DNA of 64,000 nucleotides from Bradyrhizobium sp. 164 (GTDB lineage: Bacteria; Pseudomonadota; Alphaproteobacteria; Rhizobiales; Xanthobacteraceae): the NCBI RefSeq assembly GCF_023073715.1, contig NZ_JADPKA010000026.1, positions 124,001 through 188,000 on the forward strand, in the 5' to 3' direction. Under the pieces are notes generated by a model that did no database searches, was not told where the DNA came from, and worked only from the letters and a program-made list of their open reading frames with translations. The translations under genes were made by a program, and so were the position numbers. Shown here in pieces: positions 46,025 to 54,356 of the stretch (the stretch's first letter is position 1; every line of letters begins with the position of its first letter).

Positions 46025-46756
46025 ATGGGACGCATCATCTGCTGCGGTCTCGGCCCCGGCGATCCCGATTTGATGAGCGTGCGCGCCGACCGCATGGTGC
46101 GCGGTGCCAGGCACGTCGCCTATTTCCGCAAGAAGGGAAGGCCGGGTCAGGCGCGCCGCATCGTCGAGGGCATGCTTGCTGCCGACATCACCGAATACCC
46201 TATGGAATATCCCGTTACGACCGAGATCGCCTTCGACAGCCCCGGCTATGTCCATCTGCTCGCCGGCTTCTATGACGAATGGGCCGAGCGCCTGGCGCGG
46301 CTTTCGCGCGCGGTCGACGTCGTCGTGCTCTGCGAGGGTGATCCCTACTTCTACGGCTCTTTCATGCATCTGCATACGCGCCTGCAAGGCCGCGTCGAGA
46401 TCGAGGTGATCGCGGGCATTCCCGGCATGGTCGGCTGCTGGAACGGCGTGGGACAGCCGATTGCGCTCGGCGACGATGTGACGACGGTGCTGATGGGGAC
46501 GCTTGGCGAAGACGAACTCGAGCGGCGCATGCGCAATTCCGATGCACTCATCATCATGAAGACCGGCCGCAATCTTGCAAAGGTGCGCCGCGCGCTTGCA
46601 TCCGCCGGACGGCTGGACGATGCCTGGCTGGTCGAGCGCGGCACCATGCCCGGCGAGCGCATCGCGCGGCTCGCCGAGGTCGATGCCGCCGATTGTCCCT
46701 ATTTCGCGATCGTGCTGGTGCACGGCAAGGGCCGGCACCTGGACGCCGCCGAATGA
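46025..46756 (+). CDS. cobI: Precorrin-2 C20-methyltransferase
   Basis: A 243-residue SAM-dependent tetrapyrrole methylase that methylates C-20 of precorrin-2. The N-terminal GLGPGDPDLMSVRADR motif, the LCEGDPYFYGSFMHL motif near residue 101 and the VIAGIPGMVGCWNGVGQPI region near residue 128 are characteristic of CobI/CbiL. The ATG at 46025 is chosen because it follows the cobH stop directly; the longer frame from 45758 would overlap cobH by 265 bases. The stop overlaps the cobJ start (ATGA). Confidence 0.95.
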   Translation: MGRIICCGLGPGDPDLMSVRADRMVRGARHVAYFRKKGRPGQARRIVEGMLAADITEYPMEYPVTTEIAFDSPGYVHLLAGFYDEWAERLARLSRAVDVVVLCEGDPYFYGSFMHLHTRLQGRVEIEVIAGIPGMVGCWNGVGQPIALGDDVTTVLMGTLGEDELERRMRNSDALIIMKTGRNLAKVRRALASAGRLDDAWLVERGTMPGERIARLAEVDAADCPYFAIVLVHGKGRHLDAAE

Positions 46757-47487
46757 CGGGCACGCTGACTATCGCAGGGCTCGGCCCTGGCAGCGACGCG
46801 CTGGTGACGCCGGAAGTCTCCGCCGCGCTCGCGGCCGCGACCGACATTCTCGGCTATGCGCCTTATGTCGCCCGCGTCCCGCCGCGACCGGGGCTTGCAC
46901 TGCACCCGTCGGACAATCGCGAAGAGCTGCAGCGCGCAAGCGAAGCCTTGCGGCTTGCCTCGGAAGGCGGCCAGGTGGTCGTCGTCTCCTCCGGTGATCC
47001 CGGTGTGTTCGCGATGGCCTCTGCCGTGTTCGAGGCGCTCGAGCAGGCACCGCAATGGCGGGAGCTGCCTATTCGCGTGCTGCCCGGCATCACCGCCATG
47101 CTGGCGGCGGCTGCCCGCGCCGGCGCGCCGCTCGGCCATGATTTCTGTGCGATCAATCTCTCCGACAATCTGAAGCCCTGGGCGGTGATCGAGAAGCGCC
47201 TGCGGCTTGCGGCGGAGGCCGATTTTGTCATTGCGATGTACAATCCGCGTTCGGCGAGCCGCGCGGAGGGATTTGGCCGCGCGCTTGCGGTGCTGAAGGA
47301 GTCCGGTTGCGGCGAGCGCCTGATGATCTTTGCCCGCTCGATCAGCGCGCCCGATGAAAAGATCGAGACCGTCGCTCTGAACGAAGCGACACCCGAGATG
47401 GCCGACATGCGCACGCTGGTGATCGTGGGCAATTCGCAGACCCGCCGCGTCGGCCGCTGGGTCTATGCGCCGAGGCAGGTCCGATGA
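46753..47487 (+). CDS. cobJ: Precorrin-3B C17-methyltransferase
   Basis: A 244-residue SAM-dependent methylase that methylates C-17 and causes ring contraction. The GLGPGSDALVTPEVSAAL motif is at the N terminus, SSGDPGVFAMASAVFEAL lies near residue 79, and the DFCAINLSDNLKPWAVIEKRL region near residue 131 marks the CobJ/CbiH branch. It starts at 46753, overlapping cobI by 4 bases. Its last 25 bases overlap the end of cobK on the minus strand, and the operon resumes with cobL about 720 bases later. Confidence 0.95.
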   Translation: MTGTLTIAGLGPGSDALVTPEVSAALAAATDILGYAPYVARVPPRPGLALHPSDNREELQRASEALRLASEGGQVVVVSSGDPGVFAMASAVFEALEQAPQWRELPIRVLPGITAMLAAAARAGAPLGHDFCAINLSDNLKPWAVIEKRLRLAAEADFVIAMYNPRSASRAEGFGRALAVLKESGCGERLMIFARSISAPDEKIETVALNEATPEMADMRTLVIVGNSQTRRVGRWVYAPRQVR

Positions 47488-48209
47488 CCGAGCCACTGCA
47501 TGACCTCGGAAACGCTCTCCACCCGCAACCGCTCGGGCAGGTTTGGTCGCGAGATCATGATCACGGGCAGGCCGAGCATGCGGGCCGCATCGATCTTGGC
47601 GCGCGCACCGTCTCCGCCGGAATTACGGGCAACGATCCAAGTGATCCCGCGCTCCCGCATCATCTCCAGCTCGCTATGAAGCGTGAACGGCCCGCGCGAC
47701 ACGATCACGTGGGCCGGAAAGGGCAGGGTTGTTTCGGGGGGATCGACGAAACGCAGCGTGTAGCGATGCTGCGGCGTCATCGCAAATGGCGCGATGTGTT
47801 GGCGGCCGATGGCGAGGAACACTTTGGCCGGCCTTTCGGGCAGCGTTGCGACGGCGGCGTTGACGTCGACGACCTCGATCCAGTTGTCGCCAGGCGCTTT
47901 GGTCCAGGGCGCTCGCTCCAGCGCAATCAATGGCGTGCCCGTCTCCGCGCAGGCTTCGACCGCATTGCGGCTCATCTCCGCCGCGAATGGGTGGGTCGCG
48001 TCGACCACATGCGTGATGCCTTCATGACGAAGGTATTCGGCAAGCCTGCCCACGCCGCCGAAGCCGCCGATGCGGGTCGGCAGCGGCTGATCGGCAGGCG
48101 CGCGGGTGCGACCGCCATAGGAATAGACGGCCTTGATGCCCGCGCGCGCGATCGCCGCAGCCAGCAGGCTCGCATCGGCTGTTCCGCCCAGAACGAGGGC
48201 GCGCATCAT
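47463..48209 (-). CDS. cobK: Precorrin-6A reductase
   Basis: A 248-residue NADPH-dependent reductase that converts precorrin-6A to precorrin-6B. The Rossmann-like N terminus is RALVLGGTADASLLA, GGFGGVGRLAEYLRHEGITHVVDATHPFAAEMS lies in the first third, and AIGRQHIAPF and IVSRGPF follow. It is on the opposite strand to the operon around it: its start codon overlaps the cobL start codon head to head, and its 3' end overlaps cobJ. A second ATG follows the first at once, so the start could be 48206. It needs its own promoter, which would have to lie inside cobL. Confidence 0.93.
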   Translation of the reverse strand: MMRALVLGGTADASLLAAAIARAGIKAVYSYGGRTRAPADQPLPTRIGGFGGVGRLAEYLRHEGITHVVDATHPFAAEMSRNAVEACAETGTPLIALERAPWTKAPGDNWIEVVDVNAAVATLPERPAKVFLAIGRQHIAPFAMTPQHRYTLRFVDPPETTLPFPAHVIVSRGPFTLHSELEMMRERGITWIVARNSGGDGARAKIDAARMLGLPVIMISRPNLPERLRVESVSEVMQWLGHRTCLGA

Positions 48210-49389
48210 GGCTGATCCCTGGCTGACCATCATCGGTATCGGCGAAGATGGCCTTGCCGGGCTGTCCGAAGCAAGCCGAAAGGCGCTTGCCAAGGCAGAA
48301 ACCGTCTTCGGCGGCGAGCGCCATCTCGCGCTTGCGCAAGTTGGCAGCCGCGGCCGTCCGTGGCCGGTGCCGTTCGATGCAGATATCGTGCTGAGCTGCC
48401 GCGGCCGGCCGACGGTGGTGCTCGCCTCAGGCGATCCGTTCTGGCATGGCGCCGGCGCAAGTCTTGCCGACAAGCTGCAGGCTGGCGAGTGGATTGCGCA
48501 CTCCGCGCCGTCGACGTTCTCGCTCGTCGCTGCGCGGCTCGGCTGGCGTCTGGAATCCGTGATCTGTCTTGGACTTCACGCTGCGCCATTCGAACGTCTC
48601 GTGCAGCATCTGGCGCGCGGGGCGCGGATCATCTGTCTCGTGCGTAATGGCAAAGCGGCCGGCGATCTCGCGAACTGGCTGACCGAGCGCGGCTGGGGCC
48701 CTTCCGCATTCTGGACTCTCGCCGCGCTTGGCGGGCCGAATGAAAGCGTCAGAGAGTATCGCGCTGAGAGCTTTACGCGCGCTTCGTCCGGAAATCTCAC
48801 TGCGGTTGCGCTGGAGACGAAGGGAGGGCAGGGGCTGTCTCGCGGTTCGGGCCTGCCGGACGATCTCTTCGCTCACGACGGCCAGATCACCAAGCGGCCG
48901 ATGCGCGCCTTTGCGCTCTCGGCGCTGGCGCCGTGTCCCGGCAGGACGCTGTGGGACATCGGCGCCGGTTCGGGCTCGATCTCGATCGAGTGGGCGCTGT
49001 GCGGCGGAACGGCGGTGGCCATTGAGGCGCGTGATGATCGGGCTGCCAACATCCGCAGCAACGCGGCCGCGTTCGGACTGGAGCATCGGATCAAGGTCAT
49101 CGCGGGCGAAGCACCCGATGCTGTGACAGCGCTGGACGCGCCGGACGCTGTCTTCGTCGGCGGCGGCCTCGATGGCGCGATGTTTGACGCCATCTGGTCG
49201 CGGCTGGCGCCTGGGGCGCGGCTCGTCGCGCATGCGGTGACGCTGGAGACAGAGGCGCTGCTCGGCGAGCTGCATCAGCGCCACGGCGGCGAGCTGATGC
49301 GCGTCGAGATCGCGCATGCAAGTCCACTCGGTCGCTACCGCTCCTGGGAAGCGGCGCGGCCGGTGGTGCAATGGAGTGTGGTCCGATGA
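48208..49389 (+). CDS. cobL: Precorrin-6Y C5,15-methyltransferase (decarboxylating)
   Basis: A 393-residue fusion of two methyltransferases. The N-terminal CbiE-like half (residues 1 to about 200) has the IIGIGEDGLAGLSEASRKAL motif and ASGDPFWHGAG near residue 72. The C-terminal CbiT-like half has the SAM-binding DIGAGSGSISIEWAL motif near residue 250 and FVGGGLDGAMFD near residue 315. The enzyme methylates C-5 and C-15 and removes the C-12 acetate carboxyl. The ATG at 48208 overlaps the divergent cobK start. The stop overlaps cobE (ATGA). Confidence 0.95.
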   Translation: MADPWLTIIGIGEDGLAGLSEASRKALAKAETVFGGERHLALAQVGSRGRPWPVPFDADIVLSCRGRPTVVLASGDPFWHGAGASLADKLQAGEWIAHSAPSTFSLVAARLGWRLESVICLGLHAAPFERLVQHLARGARIICLVRNGKAAGDLANWLTERGWGPSAFWTLAALGGPNESVREYRAESFTRASSGNLTAVALETKGGQGLSRGSGLPDDLFAHDGQITKRPMRAFALSALAPCPGRTLWDIGAGSGSISIEWALCGGTAVAIEARDDRAANIRSNAAAFGLEHRIKVIAGEAPDAVTALDAPDAVFVGGGLDGAMFDAIWSRLAPGARLVAHAVTLETEALLGELHQRHGGELMRVEIAHASPLGRYRSWEAARPVVQWSVVR

Positions 49390-49754
49390 AAGTTGCCGGG
49401 CTCGGATTCAAGAACGACGTGACGCTGGCTTCACTGCGCGAGGCGCTGCTGGCGGCCGGCGGTCCCGAAGGCCTTGCGGCAGTGGCGACCGTCAGCGACA
49501 AGGCCGAGGCCGAAGCGCTGAAGCAGCTCGCGCGTGAATGCGGCGTGCCGATCAAGGCGGTTCCGGTGCACATGCTCGCGGGCATCGACACGCCGACGCA
49601 ATCGGAGTTCATCGCGGAAAAGTTCGGCACGGGATCGGTTGCCGAAGCCGCGGCGCTCGCAGTGGCCGGCCCTCGCGCGCGGCTGATTGCGACACGCGTT
49701 GTCTCGCAGGATCGCACCGCGACCGCCGCGATTGCGGAAGGAGACGGCTTATGA
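49386..49754 (+). CDS. cobE: CobE, lone CbiG C-terminal-domain protein
   Basis: A 122-residue protein equal to the C-terminal domain of CbiG, as in CobE of aerobic B12 producers. It contains the [14 protein letters not shown] segment near residue 9 and the [24 protein letters not shown] core. CobE is needed for cobalamin formation in Pseudomonas denitrificans, but its catalytic role is not settled; it may handle a corrin intermediate or the extruded C-20 fragment. It overlaps cobL and cobM by 4 bases each, so its dosage is tied to both. Confidence 0.9.
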   Translation: MKVAGLGFKNDVTLASLREALLAAGGPEGLAAVATVSDKAEAEALKQLARECGVPIKAVPVHMLAGIDTPTQSEFIAEKFGTGSVAEAAALAVAGPRARLIATRVVSQDRTATAAIAEGDGL

Positions 49755-50533
49755 CCGTGCATTTCATCGGGGCCGGCCCGGGCGCGCCCGATTTGCTGAC
49801 GTTGCGCGGCCGCGACCTGATCGCCGCCTCTCCGCTGTGTCTCTATGCCGGCTCGCTTGTGCCGGAGGGTGTGCTGGCGCATTGCCCGCCGGGCGCGCGG
49901 ATCGTCAACACCGCGCCGCTGTCGCTCGACGAGATCATCGCCGAGATCGCCGCCGCGCATGCGGGCGGCAAAGACGTCGCCCGTCTGCATTCCGGCGATC
50001 TCTCGATCTGGTCGGCGATGGGCGAGCAGCTCCGCCGCCTGCGCGCGCTCGGCATCCCCTATTCGGTCACGCCGGGCGTGCCGTCCTTCTCGGCTGCTGC
50101 CGCTGCGCTGGAGGCCGAGCTGACGCTACCGGGCCTTGCCCAGACCGTGGTGCTGACGCGCACGCCGGGCCGGGCCAGCGCCATGCCCGAGGGCGAGAAG
50201 CTTGCCGCATTCGCCGCGACCGGCGCGGTGCTCGCGATCCACCTGTCGATCCACCTGCTCGACAAGCTCATCGCCGAGCTGACGCCGCATTACGGCGCAG
50301 ACTGCCCGGTCGCGATCGTCTGGCGCGCGAGCTGGCCGGACCAGCGCATCGTGCGCGCCACACTGGCAACGCTCGATGCGGCTGTAGGCAGCGAGATGGA
50401 GCGCACCGGGCTGGTCCTGGTCGGCAGGACGCTGAATGCCACGGATTTTGACGAGAGCCGCCTCTATGCCGCCGACTATGATCGCCGCTATCGGCCGGTT
50501 GGCGCCGAGCCCCGCTTCCCGGAGGCGCCCTGA
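49751..50533 (+). CDS. cobM: Precorrin-4 C11-methyltransferase
   Basis: A 260-residue SAM-dependent methylase that methylates C-11 of precorrin-4. The N-terminal [16 protein letters not shown] motif, CLYAGSLVP near residue 34, [15 protein letters not shown] near residue 79 and the [15 protein letters not shown] region identify the CobM/CbiF branch. The ATG at 49751 overlaps cobE (ATGA), and the stop shares a base with the cobB start (TGATG). An in-frame extension to 49538 would lie over cobE and is rejected. Confidence 0.95.
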   Translation: MTVHFIGAGPGAPDLLTLRGRDLIAASPLCLYAGSLVPEGVLAHCPPGARIVNTAPLSLDEIIAEIAAAHAGGKDVARLHSGDLSIWSAMGEQLRRLRALGIPYSVTPGVPSFSAAAAALEAELTLPGLAQTVVLTRTPGRASAMPEGEKLAAFAATGAVLAIHLSIHLLDKLIAELTPHYGADCPVAIVWRASWPDQRIVRATLATLDAAVGSEMERTGLVLVGRTLNATDFDESRLYAADYDRRYRPVGAEPRFPEAP

Positions 50534-51843
50534 TGGCGGCAGGTCTCGTCATCTCCGCACCGGCCTCAGGCGTCGGCAAGACCACGCTGACGCTGGCGCT
50601 CGCCCGCGCTTGGCGCAATCGCGGCTTGAACGTGCAGTGCTTCAAGAGCGGGCCCGACTATATCGATCCCGCCTTTCACGCTGCGGCGACGGGACGGGCC
50701 TCCGTCAATATCGATAGCTGGGCAATGGATCGCGGGGCGATCGCGCATCTCGTCAGCCGCGGCGCGGATGCCGACGTCGTGCTCGCGGAGGGCTCGATGG
50801 GCCTGTTCGACGGCGTCGCCGCGCGCGGCGTCTCCGGCACCGGCGCCACCGCAGACATCGCCGAGATGCTGGGCTGGCCCGTGCTGCTGGTGATCGATCC
50901 CTCTGGCCAAGCGCAGACCGCGGCAGCGATTGCCGCGGGCCTTCGCGACTACCGCCCTGGCGTGCGCCTTGCCGGCGTCGTGCTCAATCGTGTCGCCAGC
51001 CCACGCCACGAAGATCTCGTGCGTCGCGCGCTGAGAGACGCCGGCATCGCCGTGTTCGGCGTATTGCCACGCCATGCCGAGATTAGCCTGCCAAAGCGGC
51101 ATCTCGGCCTGGTGCAGGCCGAGGAGCAGACCGGGATCGGCAAGCTGATCGACGAGGCCGCGCGCTTCGTTGCCGAGCATGTCGATCTCGATGCGGTGCT
51201 GCGGGCGGCCGCCAATTGGTCGCCGCAGGCAGCGAGCAATGATTTGAACGTCACGCCGCCCGGGCAGCGCATTGCGCTCGCCCGCGATGCGGCGTTCTCC
51301 TTCGTCTATCCGCACATGCTGGAGGCCTGGCGCGCGGCCGGCGCCGAGATCGTGCCGTTCTCGCCGCTGGCCGACGAATCGCCCGACGCGAGCGCCGATG
51401 TCTGCTGGCTGCCCGGCGGCTATCCCGAGCTTCATGCCGGCAAGATCGCGGCCAACGCACGCTTTCGCAGCGGCGTGCGGTCCTTCGCCGAGACACGGCC
51501 GGTCCACGGCGAATGCGGAGGCTATATGGTGCTAGGAACTGCTTTGACCGATGCCGATGGCGTGCGCCATGAGATGGCGGGGCTGCTCGGCCTGGAGACC
51601 AGCTTTGCCAAGCGCCGCATGCATCTGGGCTATCGTCTCGCCGAACTGGACACGCCGATGCCGGGGCACCGGGCAGGCGCACGCCTGCGCGGCCACGAGT
51701 TCCATTATTCGACGATCATCGCCCAGCCCGACACGCCGCTGGCCGTGGTCCACGATGCAACCGGCGCGGTCATTGCCGAGACCGGCTCGCGGCGGGGCCA
51801 AGCCACCGGCACGTTCTTCCATCTGATTGCGGAGGACCGGTGA
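50533..51843 (+). CDS. cobB: Hydrogenobyrinic acid a,c-diamide synthase
   Basis: A 436-residue glutamine amidotransferase (CobB/CbiA family) that amidates the a and c acetate groups before cobalt insertion in the aerobic route. The P-loop-like ATP site is SAPASGVGKTTLTLALARAW near residue 7. The C-terminal class I glutaminase domain has WLPGGYPELHAGKI near residue 293 and the nucleophile Cys in HGECGGYMVLG near residue 332. The length is normal. The start shares a base with the cobM stop and the stop overlaps the GTG of cobA. Confidence 0.95.
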   Translation: MAAGLVISAPASGVGKTTLTLALARAWRNRGLNVQCFKSGPDYIDPAFHAAATGRASVNIDSWAMDRGAIAHLVSRGADADVVLAEGSMGLFDGVAARGVSGTGATADIAEMLGWPVLLVIDPSGQAQTAAAIAAGLRDYRPGVRLAGVVLNRVASPRHEDLVRRALRDAGIAVFGVLPRHAEISLPKRHLGLVQAEEQTGIGKLIDEAARFVAEHVDLDAVLRAAANWSPQAASNDLNVTPPGQRIALARDAAFSFVYPHMLEAWRAAGAEIVPFSPLADESPDASADVCWLPGGYPELHAGKIAANARFRSGVRSFAETRPVHGECGGYMVLGTALTDADGVRHEMAGLLGLETSFAKRRMHLGYRLAELDTPMPGHRAGARLRGHEFHYSTIIAQPDTPLAVVHDATGAVIAETGSRRGQATGTFFHLIAEDR

Positions 51844-52571
51844 GCGGTTTTGTCAGTTTCGTCTCCGCCGGCCCCGGCGACCCAGAACTCCTCACGGTGA
51901 AGGGGACTGCACGGCTGCGCGAGGCCGACGTCGTGCTCTATGATGATCTTGCCTCCGGCGCGATCCTCGATCTCGCCCGTCCCGGCGCCAATCTCGTCGC
52001 GGTGGGCAAACGGGCAGGGCGGCCCTCCACCAAGCAGCACCACGTCAACCGCCTTTTGGTTGACTACGCCGCAACTGGCGCGCGCGTGGTGCGGCTGAAG
52101 TCTGGCGACGCCGGCATTTTCGGCCGGCTCGAGGAGGAGCTCGAGACGCTGCGCGAGGCCGGCATCGGCTACGAGATCATTCCCGGCGTCACATCCGCCT
52201 GCGTCGCCGCCGCGCAAGCCGGCATCCCCCTGACCCGGCGCCACACCTCGCGGCGGGTGCAGTTCGTGACCGGGGCTGACGTCACCGGCGAACTGCCGCA
52301 AAACCTGAATTGGGTGGCGCTGGCAGATCCGGAGGCAACCACCGTGGTTTATATGGGCCGGCGCACCTTTCCGGCCCTTGCCGCAAAATTGATCGAGCAT
52401 GGCCTGGCCGCAAATACGCCGGCGCTGTTTGCGGAATCTCTTGGCCGTTCCGACGAGCGGCTGGTCCGCACCACCATTGTCGAGCTTGCCGAGCAGCTTG
52501 CGCGCGGCGGCGCCGCTTCCACCGCCGCCGTCATCCTGTTCGGGGCGCTGGCAGGAGACGATCTGTCATGA
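51840..52571 (+). CDS. cobA: Uroporphyrinogen-III C-methyltransferase
   Basis: A 243-residue SUMT that adds two methyl groups to uroporphyrinogen III to give precorrin-2, the entry point to cobalamin. The VSAGPGDPELLTVKG motif at the N terminus, VAVGKRAGRPSTKQHHVNRLL near residue 56, RLKSGDAGIFGRLEEEL near residue 86 and EIIPGVTSACVAAAQAGIPLT near residue 112 are diagnostic. No siroheme dehydrogenase domain is fused. The GTG start overlaps the cobB stop. It ends the 13 kb operon; riboswitch 2 begins about 60 bases later. Confidence 0.95.
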   Translation: MSGFVSFVSAGPGDPELLTVKGTARLREADVVLYDDLASGAILDLARPGANLVAVGKRAGRPSTKQHHVNRLLVDYAATGARVVRLKSGDAGIFGRLEEELETLREAGIGYEIIPGVTSACVAAAQAGIPLTRRHTSRRVQFVTGADVTGELPQNLNWVALADPEATTVVYMGRRTFPALAAKLIEHGLAANTPALFAESLGRSDERLVRTTIVELAEQLARGGAASTAAVILFGALAGDDLS

Positions 52572-52629
52572 TGGCCGCGGCCGCCGTTCGCCCCTTGACG
52601 CCCGGCTCGCGAAAGGGGCACACAGGAGA

Positions 52630-52827
52630 GGCATGGTGCTCGACGCGGCGCAAAGCGCCGGAGCATAATCGGGAATGGGGGCGGGCGGACCCAGTTGCGG
52701 CGCCCAAATCCCCAGCCGCCCCCGCGACTGTAAGCGGTGAGGGGCTCCGATCAGCCACTGGGCCGCAAGGCTCGGGAAGGCCGGAGAACCCCAGTGAACC
52801 GCGAGCCAGGAGACCGGCCCTGCACGT
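52630..52827 (+). promoter_or_regulatory. Cobalamin riboswitch 2 (before cbiM-cobF-cobT)
   Basis: Plus-strand adenosylcobalamin riboswitch with near-consensus boxes: GCCGCCCCCGCGACTGTAAG near 52716-52735, ATCAGCCACTGGG near 52750-52762, CTCGGGAAGGCC near 52771-52782 and GCGAGCCAGGAGACCGG near 52801-52817. Exact ends are approximate. Downstream, GCCGTC (52840-52845) and GACGGC (52852-52857) form a hairpin that abuts the AGGAAGG ribosome-binding site (52858-52864) of cbiM, a likely translation-control platform. A TTGACG at 52595-52600 may be the -35 box, and GCCCCTT/AAGGGGC arms around it may end the cobA transcript. Confidence 0.95.
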
Positions 52828-52873
52828 TTTGAGGCCAAGGCCGTCGGGTGTGACGGCAGGAAGGATCTGAGCC

Positions 52874-53551
52874 ATGCATATCGAACCCGGAATCGTGACG
52901 GGCGCCAAGCTCGTGTTGAGTTACGCAACCGGCATCGCCGCAGGCGGCGTTGCCTTGAAGCTCGCGGTCGACACCGTGCGCGAGCAGGGCATCGGCTCGT
53001 TCGCGACGCGCACGCTCGCCACCACCGGCCTCGTCTTCAGCTTCTTCCAGGTGCTGCCGCACTTCCCCGTCGGCGTCTCCGAGGTGCACTTCATCCTCGG
53101 CTCGACGCTGTTCCTGCTGTTCGGTGCTGCGCCCGCCGCCTTCGGCCTTGCGTTCGGCCTGCTGCTCCAGGGCGTCTTCTTCGTGCCGACCGACCTGCCG
53201 CAATACGGCATGAACATCACCACGCTCCTGGTGCCGCTGTTCGCGATTCAGGCGTTGGCCACGCGGATCATTCCGCGCAACACGGCTTACGTCGATCTGC
53301 AATACCGTCAGGCGCTGGCGCTCTCGACCGCCTATCAGTCCGGCATCGTCGCCTGGGTGGCGTTCTGGGCGCTCTATGGCTCCGGCTTCGGCGCGACCAA
53401 CCTCGCCAACATCGCGGCGTTTGCGGCATCCTATGCGCTGGTCATCGTGATCGAACCGCTCGCCGATCTCGCGGTGCTGGCGCTGGCGAAGTCGCTGCGC
53501 GGTGTCACTGCGCCCGGCCTCGTCACGCCGCGCCTGCATAACGGCGCTTGA
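52874..53551 (+). CDS. cbiM: CbiM-family energy-coupling-factor transporter membrane protein (cobalt type)
   Basis: A 225-residue membrane protein of the CbiM/NikM family with about six or seven helices. It begins MHIEPGIV; in CbiM and NikM the free N-terminal Met and His2 coordinate the metal ion, and this arrangement is kept here. VSEVHFILGSTLFLLFGAAPAAFGLAFG near residue 73 is a family block. Control by a B12 riboswitch points to cobalt rather than nickel. No cbiN, cbiQ or cbiO lies nearby, so it either works alone or uses ECF partners encoded elsewhere. The strong AGGAAGG site and the riboswitch hairpin precede it. Confidence 0.88.
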   Translation: MHIEPGIVTGAKLVLSYATGIAAGGVALKLAVDTVREQGIGSFATRTLATTGLVFSFFQVLPHFPVGVSEVHFILGSTLFLLFGAAPAAFGLAFGLLLQGVFFVPTDLPQYGMNITTLLVPLFAIQALATRIIPRNTAYVDLQYRQALALSTAYQSGIVAWVAFWALYGSGFGATNLANIAAFAASYALVIVIEPLADLAVLALAKSLRGVTAPGLVTPRLHNGA

Positions 53552-53558
53552 GAGACAA

Positions 53559-53589
53559 GCGAAGGGCGGCCGGTGCGGCCGCCCTTCGC
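53559..53589 (+). other. Perfect hairpin between cbiM and cobF
   Basis: GCGAAGGGCGGCCG (53559-53572) pairs with CGGCCGCCCTTCGC (53576-53589) around the 3-base loop GTG. There is no following T-run, so it is unlikely to be a simple terminator. It ends 7 bases before the preferred cobF start and could limit its translation or mark an mRNA processing point. Confidence 0.8.
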
Positions 53590-53596
53590 GCTCGCG

Positions 53597-54346
53597 ATGC
53601 TCACGCTTTCCCTGATAGGCATCGGTTGCGGCGATCCCGGGCAGCTCACGCGCGCCGCGGCCCGTGCCATCAACGCTGCCGACATCGTCCTGATCCCGCG
53701 CAAGGGGCCGGCGAAATCCGATCTGGCGGATCTCAGGCGGACGATCTGCGCGGACGTGCTCACCAGCGCGAGCACGCGCATCGCCGAGTTCGACTTGCCA
53801 GTGCGGGACACGACTGAGGCGGACTACCAAAAGGGCGTGGACGATTGGCACGATGCGGTGGCGGCAACCTGGTCGCAAACCATCGCAAATCATCTCGACG
53901 GCGAGGGCAAGGTCGCGCTGCTGATCTGGGGCGATCCTTCGCTGTACGATTCCTCGCTCCGCATTGCGCGGCGGCTCGATCCGTTACCGACGATCGAGGT
54001 CGTGCCCGGCATTACTTCGATCCAGGCGCTGTGCGCCGCGCATGCGCTGCCGCTCAACGACATCGGTGAGCCATTCCTGGTCACGACGGGGCGGCGCTTG
54101 CGCGAAGGCGGCTGGCCACAAGGAGTCGATACCATCGCGGTGATGCTCGACGGCGGCACGGCGTTCGAGTCGCTCGCTCCGGAAAGTCTGCAGATCTGGT
54201 GGGGTGCCTATCTCGGCATGCCCAACCAGATCGTCATGTCCGGCGCGTTGGCCGAAGTCGGCCCGCGCATCGTCGCACTTCGGCAGGAAGCGCGCGAGCG
54301 GCATGGCTGGATCATGGACAGCTACATTCTCAAGCGCACGCGTTAA
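53597..54346 (+). CDS. cobF: Precorrin-6A synthase (deacetylating)
   Basis: A 249-residue SAM-dependent methylase found only in the aerobic pathway; it methylates C-1 and releases the extruded C-20 unit as acetate. The N terminus SLIGIGCGDPGQLTRAAARAI and the LIWGDPSLYDSSLRIARRL motif near residue 112 identify it, followed by EVVPGITSIQALCAAHALPLN. The ATG at 53597 is chosen because the alternative GTG at 53573 is exactly the loop of a 14-base perfect hairpin and would be hard to use. It is followed after 10 bases by cobT. Confidence 0.93.
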   Translation: MLTLSLIGIGCGDPGQLTRAAARAINAADIVLIPRKGPAKSDLADLRRTICADVLTSASTRIAEFDLPVRDTTEADYQKGVDDWHDAVAATWSQTIANHLDGEGKVALLIWGDPSLYDSSLRIARRLDPLPTIEVVPGITSIQALCAAHALPLNDIGEPFLVTTGRRLREGGWPQGVDTIAVMLDGGTAFESLAPESLQIWWGAYLGMPNQIVMSGALAEVGPRIVALRQEARERHGWIMDSYILKRTR

Positions 54347-54356
54347 GCGAGGCTGC

